NCBI GenBank assembly: GCA_949987565.1
Contig: OX465105.1
Location: 16,415,426 to 16,479,425 of the forward strand
Reading direction: 5' to 3'
Origin: Luidia sarsii
Taxonomy: Eukaryota; Echinodermata; Asteroidea; Paxillosida; Luidiidae
DNA: 64,000 bases
The notes below the pieces were generated by a model. The model worked only from the letters and a program-made list of their open reading frames with translations, searched no databases and had not been told where the DNA came from. Positions 45,601 to 57,905 of the stretch are shown piece after piece (position 1 is the first letter of the stretch; each line of letters opens with the position of its first letter). The position numbers and the translations under genes are program-made.

Positions 45601-48600
45601 ATTTGACCGTCGTTCCCACTTGGACTTTTGAGTCAGTCAAATTTAACCGAGACGATGGTTAAAGTAACCGAGCTGGCAATATAACGGCTCATGAAGGTCA
45701 AGTGTCAGCCGGATACACAATGTACGTGTGTACATTGAGGGGCGCAACATGAAGCAGACGCTGTGCACAGTGCATGTACGTGTTACGTCATAGGCCGGAT
45801 GTGTTTTTTTACCGAGTCGCATTTAACCGAGTGGTGCGTTTCCACTGGACTAATCGGCTCGGTTAAACTTACATGGTCACTTTTACTGGGCAGAGGATGC
45901 TCGGTAAAAGTAACCATTGGACTCGGTTAAAGTAACAGAGAGAAAGTTAACTGGGCCGTTTCCACTGGACTTATTTTGGTCAAAGTAACCATCGTCTCGG
46001 TTACTTTAACCAAAATAAGTCCAGTGGAAACGCGGCTAAAGACTAACACTAACAGACAATTGTTATGACTTTTCTTTTGGGGCCCCAAAAATTGTTGGCT
46101 TCTGTTGGAGTCAGCAGGGTAAGGGTTTTAATATCGAAATTTCAGGCCCTCTAAAATGTTTGAGATTACTTTTTATGTGATTTAGTTAAGACAGTAATGT
46201 GTTAGCAACAACGTGGCATTAATTTTAAACTGTTTAGAGGGCCTGATCGTTCAATCCAGTCACTAGCAGGACCTTTCTCAAAGGCCTCTAAGAGAAGTCG
46301 TGCTTGGATCGCAACATCATGACATCACATCCTTTGAAAGTTTTACTTTTAGAAATAAAGGTCGTCCATTAAAACCAAAACACTGGCTGAACCTTCTTTT
46401 TTTTGTGGGGGGGGGGGGTTGGGAGTAAAAAATAAAATTGTTTGGATCTTTCCTCGTCAAAGATACCTTGCTTCCAGAAAAACACACATGGACGTCTGGG
46501 CACAATAATTTCCATGTGCTGTAATTTCAGACTGAAATAATTGGATGTGAAATTAAAAACCCAGCCTGAGACTGACAGAAGGTGACATGAAATCACAGAT
46601 GTTGCCGCTATGATCGGCCAGTATCATTTTACCAGTCGCAGTTTGACCAAGCACGAGGCAGATGTTGATATATCGCGCCAATTTGGCGTAAATTGGTTTG
46701 GACAGGAAGGGTTGGCCACGTCTGGTTTTTTTTTCTGGACTGACCAAAATCAGTGTCCTTATGAGATTTGAGAAAAAAAGAAGATATCATAATTTAGATT
46801 AATTATTAATTACCGGTAAAGTAAAGAAATGTTGCAAACCGCTTACTGACTAAAATGACCAAAATACAGAAAAACTAAGACATTAATACTACATACATGT
46901 AGGCGTGAGTGAAGCAAAAATCAACCAATGGGTATTCAAAAAGTCCTGCTGGCATGGCACCTGATGTAAGTTAAAGTTGGAGTCTTAAAATGTAGGGTGG
47001 AGGGTTGGAATGCGAACCCTATTAAGTGTACTACAATGTACATTTATGCAAATAGCCAGCCCTGATGTGATATTCATGCAAGTGAGGACTTGGTATTTCC
47101 CCACTATTAACTTTACAGACGAGGGGAATGTCTTGCCGAAAGTTGGAAAAATTATCCACCCCAAGACTGTGGGTCTTCTCCGCTAACTTTCAGTGACTCT
47201 CTTGAGTGAGTCAGCAGAAAAAAAATGCATGCACACAGTACATGTTCATGTGTACAATGTACATGTAGGCCCTACTGTACACACATGTATACACTTATTA
47301 GTAAAAAAAAAATCATTTACTCCAGTGAGTGAGTGAACACATAAAAAAATGCATGTACGGTACACTGATGAGTACTTCATTGTATACAATGTGTACACGT
47401 AATACATGCACAGTTGTCATGGTTGTGTACATGCATGTACATACATGATACATGTATGTGCAGTAGTTCTTGCCCTTTTCAATGAGTGGGTCAGTCCACT
47501 CTAGCCCAGTGCAAACAGTACATGTATCTTCGGTATCCGTGCCACAAAGCGGGACATTTTGTTGGCTTGACATGTACTGTACATGTGTAGTACTGGTCGA
47601 CTTGCTGCTTTGTACGGTTTGCATGGTGGTGTGTACACGTGTGCGGGAGTATGTATGCAGGGAGAACAATGTGGAGTCACTGGAGTGCCTAGCTTGTCAT
47701 TAATTCGGCCAAGATCTCTCGGCCGTTCTCAACCAACTACCGGCAACGTACACACCAGACATGCCAGACGGCCAGAACATCCTGGCCGAAATGTCTAGTT
47801 TCGAATCAAAACCACACCCCCACTTCACATCATGAGACCCCTCCCCCAGTAGTTGTGCTTCTTATCATAATGGCATCTGAAAATAGGGCAGGCAGGTGGG
47901 ATATTTCTTTAATTTTTTATGCTGAGTCATGTACTGGCTAAGTGTTATGTAACATCCTGGAGCCTATAAACATGATTTACATGTATGCAGGGTTGTGTGA
48001 TTTTAAGCACTCACACTGGTTGTGCCATTAAAATAGGGTTGCTCTGAAATAAGGTTGGTCGGGAAACACACTTTCCTCCCAAGAAAACTGTAGGGTCGCG
48101 CCGGCAAAAAAATGTAGGGTCGGTCGGGAAACAGGAAGTGCAACTTTTTTCTCTTTTTTTTGTTGCCTTGTCATGTTTGGTTGGCAACTTGGCAGGGAAT
48201 GGGGCTCACTGTCTGTGCTTAGAGCAAGGACAGATGTCTGTGTAGTGGACAAGTAACACACTGGCCTTTGGGAGGGATTAGTCTCATTGTCTGGCCATTG
48301 TCTGTCTATCTCCCCCCAGACACACACACACACTAGGTGCGTTCCCACTAGGACGAAACAGCGCGATTCACTTTTCGATTTTTGAATCGCGATTCAAAAA
48401 TCGATTTTATTTCGTGTGCAGACGCAAAAAGCTCACTAATAAGCGCGATTCGAATCGCGATCCAAATCGCAGTTCTGCTTGCGACTTTTTGGAAACAGCG
48501 CGATTATTTGCCGGGCGCTGTGAGTGCGGACACAACCGAAAAGAGAAAATCGAAAGGTTACATCCCACAATGCCATGCGCATAGATAAACATCCTCCTGC

Positions 48601-51600
48601 CGACCGCAGCTGGCGCGCCGTTGGCACAGCGCGCTTTAAATAAGTTTTGTACCCCTGTAGCTGACATTTTAAATGCATCACTAGTTGAGGGTGTAGTGCC
48701 ACAAATATGGAAGGACGCAACTATTGTGCCCATCCCTAAAGATATGCCAGCGAATATGACTAATCTCCGATCAATATCCCTAACTTCACTCCTTGCAAAG
48801 GTTTGTGAAAGATGTGTGTCCAGGTGGGTCATTGATGACATTTCAAGGTCTATTGACCGCAACCAGTATGGAAGCATCAAGGGGTCATCAACCACTCACT
48901 GTCTGATCGAACTCCTTGATGTGCTCTATACATGTAGGGGCACTGACAAAGTGAATTCTGTGGGTACGCTGGTAGTGACCGACTTCTCCAAAGCTTTTGA
49001 CTGCTTTGACCATACACTGGCAATTGAAAAGCTGTATAACCTAGGTGTAAGATGTGAAATCATCCCGTGGATTAGCAATTTCCTAACATCCCGTAGCAAC
49101 TACCAGTCTGCTCTTTCTGACTGGGAGGTCCTGTCATGTGGTGTACCGCAGGGCACTATATTTGGACCCATAATTTTCATTACTATCATCAATGATGCAT
49201 CTGAAAATGCTTACAGTATACATATACATAGCTTCCTCTGAGATAATCCCCCTCACCAGGATCCCTCTCTACGCTATAGCCCAACTCCCAGTTGGAATCC
49301 AGCAGTCTCCTGAAGACAAACAGAGTACACTGTTCGAAACGTCAAGTTCCACCGGTTCTTTTCAGAACCACACATACTCACAAAAGAGAATTTACATGGT
49401 GTCACTGCAAACCTATTATCCAGGTGTGGGATTGTGTCATACATGTACATGTACATGGTCCTATACTACAGTATGTTAAACAGTATGGTATTTTATAGAG
49501 TAATAGAGTATACCGGTACAGTAATCTGCTAGATTGTAGGGCAGCTGAAGCCGCGTTTCCACTGAGCTTAAAAAAGTTCAACTTACATGTACATGTAAGT
49601 TATTGTAACCAAGATGATGGTTAAATTTCAAATGGTTAAATCTTACTGTCGTTCCCCATGGACTTTTCGAGTTGGGAAATTCAACCGAGACAATGGTTAA
49701 AGTAACCACGCTGGCAATATGGCGTTTTACATGTAGGTGCATTAGGTGACATATTGGATAGCTCAGATGGTAAGAATGCTGGTCTGCAAAACCAGTGGGT
49801 CTCAGGTTCAATAGTCCCGGTCCAGTCAAAGTTTTCTTTTCCATGTTTGTGTACATGTATGATTATCATCAGGTGTTTTTTTTCTTTCTTTCTTTTCCTC
49901 AGGCGCCTTTCTGATCCCGTATTTCATCATGTTGCTCCTGTGCGGCATACCCCTACTGGTTCTGGAGTTTGGTCTTGGCCAGTACGTCCGCACCGGCCCT
50001 GTCCAGGCCTTCGGCAAAGTCTGCCCAATCTTCAAAGGTGAGGCACTTTAAAAAAGAAAAAAACCACCAACCCACTGACCAGTTTCTTTCACCCCTTGAT
50101 GCTGGCATGCCGTCAGAGTCCCATTTCCAAAAGCCGCTTAAACAATCGTAGAACAATACATTGAAAGTGATATACACAAATTTTGCAAACTGCTTACTGA
50201 CTGAAATTACCAAAATGCAAATCTCAAAATTTAGTGGGCCTGACGTTTCAATCCTAGCAGGACCTTTCTCAAATGCAGAGTGACAAGGACAAAACAGGTA
50301 TACATACACAAGGGAAGGGGGAAGAGAGTATCTGCTTTGTCCTTGTCACTCTGCCTTTGAGAAAGGTCCTGCTAGGATTGAAACCTCAGGCCCACTTAAT
50401 TTTGAGAACAACATTTGTGAAATAAATCAAAATAACAACTGTACACTATCTGTTTGAGCGAGTCAAATGTGGCACAATTGCGGAAGTCTTCTTGGCTTTT
50501 GTCACGCGCTGTTTTTGCACTTTTCCTTCAATAACAGTCAAGCCAAAACACAGGCTGAGCATGTCGGTATCTTATTGTCAGTTGTAAGTCAAGCATTGGG
50601 AACAATTGCTGTGCTGTGCCTGATTTGTGAACATGTTCGTGCACCCGGTTGTATTTGAGGGATCTGATCAACTGAAGATTGGTTTAAGACCCGCAGACTT
50701 TGAGAGAGCTTGAAGTCCTCAATATTAAATTTTGTGTCAGTGGCATAAACGTGTTGTCAGATACATGTACACTGCCAAGAATTACACACCACAGTGTTGT
50801 AAGTTGTGTTGGTAAGTTTTCAAAATTCAACTGTGAATTCAAGTGTACCGTAATGCACCCAGGTACATGTACATCTACAGAACAGTAAACAGTACATGTA
50901 CATGTACATGTACATATGTGTACAATGTACATGTGACATAATGGAAACCAATTGTCGCCTGATGAGTCTAACAGAATGTATTGGTTGGAGAAACTGGATG
51001 TAATGAAACCTCTCTGCCACAGTTAAATGATCAAGGATTACATGGTGTCAGTTTCAATGGAGATACATACACTACAGCACATCATGATGTACATCTCATG
51101 AATGTACATGTACATCATCACGCACAGAACTTTTCCTCCGAGGCCTATTCCTCTCTGAGTCTGACTGCCCTTGAGCTTATTCAATGTACACGTACTGTGC
51201 CGCATGAATAAATGATATCTTGCTCAATCAGTATGCTTCGGATATCCGAGCTGTTGGAATCGTGCGACGATATTTGGGTGGTTTTTTTTTTGCCTGACTT
51301 TTTTTAGGGACGTAAGATGAGATTATTTGGAATGGATGAATGGAGCATTTTTGTATTTTGTGATGGCTTTTGCACAAGTGGCAACTGGCAAGCTATCCGT
51401 GTACATCTGAGTAATTTAAACTGGAGCATCGGCTTACAGTGCACTCAAGCTCATCAGAAGCCCTGTGCACGTATGTGGGGCGGTTCACCTTTACTAAGAC
51501 TGGCAAAACCCCGCAAAATAACCGGATGTTTTGTTCAATGCGCGTTAGGCAACGTCTATCAGGTTTTTCTAAAATATCGATATATCGGCGCTCAATTATC

Positions 51601-54600
51601 GATATATAATTAATAAATTTATAGCAGGGAACTAAGGTTAAAAAACTGGCAATACATGTATGTCAAAGAAAGTCAAAGGATCTGTCCGATAAAATGCATG
51701 TGTACACACATTACAGTACATGCACGTCCATTGCAATGCGTATGTTACTACTTTATTAGGCAATGCGTATATGCTGCGGTGGGAAAAAAAAGGAGAATTT
51801 TAAGCAGATCGAGCAGAGGGTACCCATTTGCACGACTGCAAGAACAATCAGCCAAGGAGACGTGCAGAATCTGATATCTGGGTCAGAACTCCACAGGATG
51901 TAATGAGAGAGCAGTACATGACTATCCATTCCATGATCCATGTCATTTTGTGTCCAGCCAATGTGATGTTACCGATACATACATGTACATGTCGTCGATC
52001 TTCTAGAATGACCATCTCTCTCGCTGGTTGAACTTGACTGACAGGAATTGTGTGCCACAATGCCACTGAGGCTTGTAGGTCTTCTCACCCCAGGCCTGTC
52101 AACCAGACAAGCTTTGTTCATTGAAACAGACTTGTTTGGGTGTTTTTTTTTCAAGATGTGGCATTGAAAGTTTGGCAGACAAGGACTTTGATTTCTATTG
52201 CCTGGAAAGGTTGAACGGTAGTGACGGTACACCTACAATACATGTAGGTAAATGTACATGTGCATGGATGTGAGGCCTGGGTCTGAGTCTGGGCCTGGGC
52301 CTTTGCCTGGGCCTTGGTCTGGGCCTTGGTGTGGTTCTGGGTCTGGGTCTGGGCCTTGGTCTGGGCCTTGGTGTGGGCCTGGGTCTGGGTCTGGGTCTGG
52401 GCCTGGGTCTGGGTCTGGGTCTGGGCCTGGGTCTGGGCCTTTGCCTGGGCCTGGGTCTGGGCCTCAGTATGGGCCTGGGCCTGGGCCTGGGCACTGGACC
52501 TGGGCCTGGGCCTGGGTCTGAGTCTGGGCCTGGTCACTGGGTCTGGGTCTGGGCCTGGGCTTGGAGTCTTGACATGTTTTGTATCACTCCGGAGGGACTG
52601 TAATAATCGGTTGTTGTTTTTTTGTTCCCTCTCCCTTCGTTGGTCACCCTAGGCACTGGCCTGGCTACCGTCATGATCTCCTTTGTGCTGACCACCTACT
52701 ACAACGTCATCATCGCCTGGGCTCTCTTCTACCTCTTCGCCTCCATGCAGAGTCAGCTGCCCTGGGACTCGTGCGGCAACTGGTGGAACACCCCCGACTG
52801 CTTCTCCCACGAGGACTACCGCAACCTGAACGGGACCGTCAAGCCCAACAACACCATCTCCTCCACGGAGGAATTCTTCAAGTGAGTATGAGATTGGTGT
52901 TGCCGTTGATCTTCGTTTTTTCGTCGTCATTGCCGTTGATGTTGCTGTCATCCTCCTCATCCTCATCCTGGACCTCCCCATTCTCCTCATTCTCCTCATC
53001 CTCCTCATCCTCCTCATCCTCCTCATCCTCCTCATCTTACTTTATATCCTTATATTCTCATCCCCTTCCTTCTTCTTCATCGTCATCCTCATCCTCCTCA
53101 TCCTCCCCATCCTCCTCATCCTCCTCATCTTACTTTATATCCTTATATTCTCATCCCCTTCCTTCTTCTTCATCGTCATCCTCATCCTCCTCATCCTCCC
53201 CATCCTCCTCATCCTCCTCATCTTACTTTATATCCTTATATTCTCATCCCCTTCCTTCTTCTTCATCGTCATCCTCATCCTCCTCATCCTCTTCCTCATC
53301 TTTTTTTTCTATTTTTGCATCTTCCTCCTTATCCTCCTCTTCCTCATTTCCTTTTCCTCACCCTCCCTTCCTCCTCTTTCTCCTCTTTTTGTTCCTCTTC
53401 TCCTTCCTCTTCTACTTCCTCCTGTTTTGATTCTAGCTGCTTTTTAGAATTGTCTTTGAACAGTGGAAACACTAACCGTCTAACGGTCACAGGAAATGTT
53501 AAAATGTTGCCATCTTGAAAAAAAATTAAAAATAAATAAAAAGCCCCTTTTCCTCCTTTTCAAAACCCCGCACGACAAATTGGCCTAAGTCAGTTAGCAA
53601 TTTGCAACAATTTGTAAGCAATTTGCAACATTTTGGCACCACCCTCCAAAATGGTTTTCAGTGACCCAGACAATTACAGTGTACATGTACATGGTCAATG
53701 AATTGAAGGTGTGGGTCAGCAGCTAAATGGAAGTATATTTATTTTATGTACATGTGCTGTACATTGTGTGTACTGTAGCTATACTGAATAGAAGCAATAC
53801 AGACTGCAGTACAACATTGCATGTGCAAACTTTGCACCCTTTCTCAGCTTCTCTGCAATGTTAGAATGTTGAGTACATGTACATGTACAGTACTTGCAAA
53901 GTGTTAGGGCAAAGGCCACCACAAAGAGAGGGAGAGGGAGAATGGGTACACTGTCCGCCTAGGCATGGTGTCTGCCGTGGCGGTGCGCTGTTCTCCCTCG
54001 ATCATCCACAGTAAAGGTCCCACAATAGCCCAGTTATTGCCGCTGATGATCTGGCAATTCATGCGGCAACTTCATGCCTTTTGCCATGCTGCTCCTTGCT
54101 TTATGGTGGGCTGAAAAGGGTCTTTCTTTGTGTGTGTAATATTCGGAGAATAGTGGAGGGGCCAGCACATAGCGACACATGTGGTGCGCCAAATTCAGAG
54201 GACCTACACTACACTGGTATTATTTTAATAGCCAGTTAGCCACAAACTGTTGTATAGGCCTACATTACATCATGGTGGAAGGCACATGTACAGTACAGTA
54301 TACATACATCTCCCGGGATCGAAACCCAATTTTCATTCAGGCGCAAACCACAATCAGTTCTAATCTAAGCCCAGCTACAGAACTGTAGGGGTCAGGCACC
54401 ACACGTTGAAGTATACGTGCAGCCGTTTGAATTTACTTTTCAATCAAAGGGAAAGTCAATGAAAGCTTACTGGGAAGTTTGGGATCAAGGATCACACGGT
54501 GTCAGTTGTAATGGAGATCTATACATCATGAATGCGTGTACATGTACACTGTAACATGTACAATTTGTACATCACCACGCATGGAACCCCTCCCTTGAGG

Positions 54601-57600
54601 GCCAGCTCCTCTCTGACTTCCCTTGAGCTTATTCATTGTACACGTACTGTGCCGCATGAATGACTTCTATCTCAATCAGTACGCTTCAGAGATCCGAGCT
54701 GTTGGGATCGAGTGACGATATGCAAGGTCAATGACGTAATACAAGATTATTTTAAATAATAATGAAGCGGTTGTGATGGCTTTTGCACAAGTGGCAAGCT
54801 ATCCTTGTACACCCTAGGGATATGCTTTGTAATTGAAACTAGAGCATTGTCTTCCAGATCCAATGCACGTACGAAAGCTCTGTGAGCACGCATGTACATG
54901 TAGGGTGGTCTGCCGTGACTACGACAGGCAAAAAAAAAATTTGAACAAACCATGAGTTGAAGGAAAAAAGCCTGAAAGAAAAGGAAAAAAAAACCCCACC
55001 AAAATGTGTCATTGTGCTACTGACCCTACTACAGTACAGTACACGTACAGTACATGTAGGTGTAGTTTATATTAGAGCTATTTATGCTGTCAGAAATATT
55101 TATGATTATATTTAGATCCTGTTTCCTGGTTTATTTTGTGTGTGCGTGGAAGGAAAAATAATTTGTCGGGTGCCCAGCAAAAGGGCATATAAGCGCCTTT
55201 CAAATGCTAAAACCTCTTTGTTCCCTTCTGGTGGGAACAAATTCCGTCTGGTTCCATTAATGGCTTTTTACAATTAGATTTTACTTAAAATGTGGTCACG
55301 TTTACTGGGCAGAGGTTGGCCAGTAAAGGTAACCAATCGGCTCGGTTAAATTAACCGAGAGGAAATTTAACTGTGCCATCTCCACTGGACTTAAAATAGT
55401 AAAGGTGGCCCATCGTCTCGGATACTTTGACCAAAATAAGTCCAGTGGAAACGCGGCTTTAGTAGAGAAACCAAATCGGGTCAAATGCCAGCCTTTAAAG
55501 TACATGTACCTTGTCCTTGACTACACAAGCGCTGTGTATGGCTTTTCCATATATGCCAGTACTTACTTTGATGACAAAGAATTTGCACTGCACTCTGTTC
55601 ATACCCTGTGCATACATTTACATCTCTGTGGGGAATTTTTTTAGGGCGTCTTACCATATGGTCAACTTACAGATGCGTAATTCAGAATGCTATGCTGGTC
55701 ATAATACATGTACAGTACTACTGATCTAGGGGCCTGCATGTGTGCTGGGTTTGATTTCCATTTTGTGTGCTTATTTTCTTTATTGCATTGACATACCGGG
55801 TATAAGGAGGTCAGCCTGTAGCAGTGAACTTCCTTTCTCTCCTAAAGTATGTCTCTGTTGTTGTCTCTGTCTCTCTGTCTCTCTGTCTCTCTGTCTCTCT
55901 GTCTCTCTGTCTCTCTGTCTCTCTGTCTCTCTGTCTCTCTGTCTCTCTGTCTCTCTGTCTCTCTGTCTCTGTCTATCTTCCTATTTTATCTTTTGTTCTC
56001 TCTCTCCTCTGTCTGTCAGACTCTGTCTGTCTGTCTGCCTGTTCTCTTTCTAAATTAAAGTCAAACAAACAAAGGAAAAATTGACTGGCAAATACTAGTT
56101 TAGACTAATCGGGAAGGTCACCATCTAAGGGCTTGATAGCTCAGATGGAAGAACACTGGTACGTTAATCCAGAGGTCTCTGACTCTTGGGTTCAAGTCCC
56201 AGTCCAGTCAAAGTTTTCTTTGCTTATTTTTCAACTTTTGTTAATAAACAGTTGTTATACTTGTTACCCAATTGTTAAAAATGGGAGTTTTTTCTTATAT
56301 TACCCAGGAAATCAAGAACTGTAATTAATACTAGGACGTTTCTTAAAGGCGGCTTTTGAGAAAGGGTCTGCCACAGTAGGATCAAAGCATCAATCCCTTT
56401 TGAACAATTTTTTTTATTCTTCAGGTAAGACCAACATGACCTAAAATAGGAAGGCCAATACACAACCCTGGCAAATGCTGTACCCTACATGTAATCTTTG
56501 TGTTTCAATTTGTTCAGGGATCTGCATGAGAATTAATTTCCAAAAACCATATATATGCTAATTTTTCTCCTCTCCTCTCCTCTCCCTCCTGTCGCTATAG
56601 CAACCGCGTCCTTCAGATCACCGACTCCATCAGCGACACGGGCGAGATGCGCTGGGAGCTCTTCGGCCTGCTCCTCCTGGCCTGGGCCATTGTCTACCTC
56701 TGCCTCTTCAAGGGCCTTAAGACCTCGGGCAAGGTGAGTGGTGAGAGGTGCGGGGGCAGGGGGAGGGGAGCTAGGGGAGGTGCCATCAGGTAGCTCACCA
56801 GTAACTTCAAAAGTTGGAGAGGGCCTGACGTTTCCGTCCTAGCAGGACCTTTCTCAAAGGCAAAGTGACAAGGACGTACGCAGACAGAAAGGGTAAGGAA
56901 AGCCCTGACACACGTGACGGAGGAAGGTCAGCAAGCTGCAGTTGCCAACCATTTTTTTTTTATATCTCTTTATCTTGAGAATGAGTCTTGGCTCGGTGAG
57001 TGCACACGCACATGCAACTTCAAAAGTTAGAGGGCCCGATGTTTTGACACTAGTGCCAGGACCTTTCTCAGTGCAGGCAAAGTGACAAGGACGTGCACAG
57101 ACAGCCCTGACACATATGACAAAGGAAGGACAAAATGGGAAGGGAGTGGGATGCAGATGCAAGGGAGGGGAGATCAAAGGGAAAAGAAACAAAAGTGTTG
57201 GGGAGGATCAAAAGGGACGAGAAGGGGATGGGAGATCAAAAGGGGACAGCCGCAGGGAAGATGAAAGGAAACAGGGATTAGTTAAGTTAATTGAGACTGC
57301 GTTTCAAATCCCAATGGGACCTTTCTTCAGAGGCAGAAATTGCCTTCGAGAAAGGGTCCGGCCAGGATCGAAACATCACGGCCTCGACTTTTTGTTGTTG
57401 AGATTAGCATCTTTGGTCATGAAGGTCAGCAAGCAGTTGACGACCATTTTTTAAATCGCTCTATCTTGGGACTAAGTCTTGGTTGTGCAGAGCTGGCAAT
57501 TCCACTCATTCAGGACAGTGTGTGTTTTGCCCCTTGGCCTTGCCATTTTTTAACATGCATTTGTTGATTATTTTGTCTGAAATGATACCCCCCCCCCAAA

Positions 57601-57905
57601 AAAAAATGGTTGCAAACTGCTCACTGATACTACTACATGATCAAAATAAAAATCCCAACCAGAAAAATGTATGGGGCTGATGTTTCGATCCTGGTCTAGG
57701 ACCTTTTTTTTTGGAAGGCAGAATGGAATTTATCCGTCTGTTCGTTTGGCTTCCTCCCTCTTCGCTCAAGGTGGTGTACTTCACGGCCACGTTTCCCTAC
57801 CTGGTCCTCCTGGTTCTTTTCATCAACAATCTCCTCCTGGAGGGTTCTCTGAAGGGACTGAAGTTCCTCTTCATCCCCAAGTGGCACCAGCTCTTGGACA
57901 TCAAC
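42617..57905 (+). CDS. SLC6 Na+/Cl- dependent neurotransmitter or amino acid transporter, 5' half
   Basis: Five exons, 42617-42893, 49903-50037, 52653-52881, 56601-56733 and 57771-57905, join in frame to 303 codons with GT-AG introns. The typical family length is about 600, so the 3' half lies beyond the window. Plasma-membrane symporter. Seen: a Gly/Glu-rich cytoplasmic N-terminus; TM1 with the signature [16 protein letters not shown] (72-87); TM2 [26 protein letters not shown] (113-119); TM3 [15 protein letters not shown]; a large outer loop with [11 protein letters not shown] and N-glycosylation sites NGT and NNT; TM4 [20 protein letters not shown]5 [18 protein letters not shown]. The TM1 position that is Asp in monoamine transporters is Gly, which argues for a GABA, taurine/creatine or amino acid substrate. 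The exact subtype is not resolved. The next expected exon (VW-x-DA type) was not found by 64000. Introns are full of repeats. Confidence 0.93.
43147..43326. mobile_element. Relative of the 12277 palindrome element in SLC6 intron 1
   Basis: CATGCTTAGTCCTAG at the left and AAGGGTGACTTGCCAGG, ACTCGGACC at the right repeat the outer words of the element at 12271-12427. GTCACCCTTTTTTC and AAAAAAAAGGGTGAC form the inner inverted pair. Confidence 0.65.
44268..44530. repeat. About 76-bp minisatellite
   Basis: TTTGATCCCTTCCCT starts at about 44270, 44346, 44427 and 44497. Each is followed by CATTCCCTTTGATCTCAC-like DNA and, before the next copy, CCAGCTTT. Spacing is 70-81 bp. In SLC6 intron 1. Confidence 0.75.
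45541..46037. mobile_element. MITE with GCCGCGTTTCCACTGGA ends
   Basis: AGCCGCGTTTCCACTGGAC at 45541 and the exact complement ending at 46037 bound 497 bp. Internal words GACGATGGTTAAA, TCGGTTAAA and AGTAACC recur, and TTATTTTGGT...ACCAAAATAA forms an inner hairpin. No coding frame. Partial copies: left part at 49548-49735 and right part at 55280-55458. Confidence 0.85.
48621..49241 (+). pseudogene. Truncated non-LTR retrotransposon reverse transcriptase
   Basis: A 206-codon frame carries reverse transcriptase motifs in order: [56 protein letters not shown] (first catalytic Asp) and [13 protein letters not shown]. The frame decays right after INDA, before the YADD catalytic box. There is no endonuclease domain upstream. 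It is therefore a fragment cut at both ends and inactive. The style fits the LINE superfamily (CR1/L2/Jockey-like), but the clade is not certain. It sits in SLC6 intron 1, directly followed by a foldback arm at 49295. The ORF's annotated start codon has no special meaning. Confidence 0.85.
49295..49420. mobile_element. Single arm of the 38259 foldback element
   Basis: GTACACTGTTCGAAACGTC, GGTTCTTTTCAGAACCACAC and ACTCACAAAAGAGAATTTAC match the right arm at 38385-38487. The mate arm is absent. Confidence 0.8.
49548..49735. mobile_element. Left portion of the GCCGCGTTTCCACTGG MITE
   Basis: AAGCCGCGTTTCCACTGAGC, then ATGATGGTTAAATTTCAAAT and GACAATGGTTAAAGTAACCA follow the left 190 bp of the 45541 element. 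The right end is missing. Confidence 0.8.
49750..49850 (+). mobile_element. tRNA-derived SINE copy just before SLC6 exon 2
   Basis: GGATAGCTCAGATGGTAAGA (box A), AAAACCAGTGGGTCTCAGG and GGTTCAATAGTCC (box B with one extra base) and the AAAGTTTTCTTTTCCAT tail. It ends about 50 bp before the exon 2 acceptor. Confidence 0.75.
50185..50410. repeat. Best head-to-head pair of the repeat module
   Basis: The left arm (CTGCTTACTGACTGAAATTA, GGGCCTGACGTTTCAATCCT, AGCAGGACCTTTCTCAAATG, CAGAGTGACAAGGACAAA) is repeated in inverse at the right (TTTGTCCTTGTCACTCTG, CTTTGAGAAAGGTCCTGCTA). About 45 bp lie between the arms. In SLC6 intron 2. Confidence 0.85.
51028..51500. repeat. First copy of a 450-bp duplicated intronic block
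   Basis: Words GATCAAGGATTACATGGTGT, CACGTACTGTGCCGCATGAA, GATATCCGAGCTGTTGGAAT and GATGGCTTTTGCACAAGTGG occur in the same order at 54480-54930. In SLC6 intron 2. Confidence 0.8.
52264..52570. repeat. (GGGYCT)n hexanucleotide array before SLC6 exon 3
   Basis: About 300 bp of GGGTCT, GGGCCT and GGGCCTTTGCCT. It gives Gly/Leu/Val/Trp frames on plus and Arg/Pro or Ala/Gln/Thr frames on minus, all artefacts. It ends about 80 bp before the exon 3 acceptor. Confidence 0.9.
53035..53305. repeat. 93-bp VNTR after SLC6 exon 3
   Basis: TCTTACTTTATATCC starts at 53035, 53128 and 53221, exactly 93 bp apart. Units are nearly identical and embedded in TCCTCA trinucleotide-rich DNA from about 52945 to 53420. 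93 is a multiple of 3, so the frame stays open for 283 codons on plus; it is not coding. Confidence 0.9.
54475..54940. repeat. Second copy of the duplicated intronic block
   Basis: Same word order as 51028-51500 with moderate divergence and small indels. Separated from it by about 3.45 kb that includes SLC6 exon 3. In SLC6 intron 3. Confidence 0.8.
55280..55458. mobile_element. Right portion of the GCCGCGTTTCCACTGG MITE
   Basis: TTTACTGGGCAGAGGTTGGC, CGGCTCGGTTAAATTAACCG and AATAAGTCCAGTGGAAACGC follow the right 175 bp of the 45541 element. The left end is missing. Confidence 0.8.
55860..55976. repeat. (CTCTGTCT)n 8-bp repeat
   Basis: About 14 perfect 8-bp units. The Ser/Leu/Cys/Val frames in all three plus frames are artefacts. 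Confidence 0.95.
56130..56225 (+). mobile_element. tRNA-derived SINE copy in SLC6 intron 3
   Basis: TTGATAGCTCAGATGGAAGA (box A), TCCAGAGGTCTCTGACTC and TTGGGTTCAAGTCCC (box B), then CAGTCCAGTCAAAGTTTTC. Preceded by AAGGTCACCATCTAAGGGCT, the family's pre-tRNA body word. Confidence 0.8.
56812..57715. repeat. Four clustered copies of the repeat module in SLC6 intron 4
   Basis: Copies near 56820, 57025, 57300-57440 and 57600-57715 carry GGGCCTGACGTTTCC, CCTAGCAGGACCTTTCTC, AAAGTGACAAGGACGT or diverged versions. The last ends about 55 bp before the exon 5 acceptor. Confidence 0.7.

Noticed and set aside
49548..55458. A single MITE split by a 5.5-kb insertion
   Set aside because: The DNA between the halves contains two conserved SLC6 exons in correct order, so it cannot be inserted foreign DNA.
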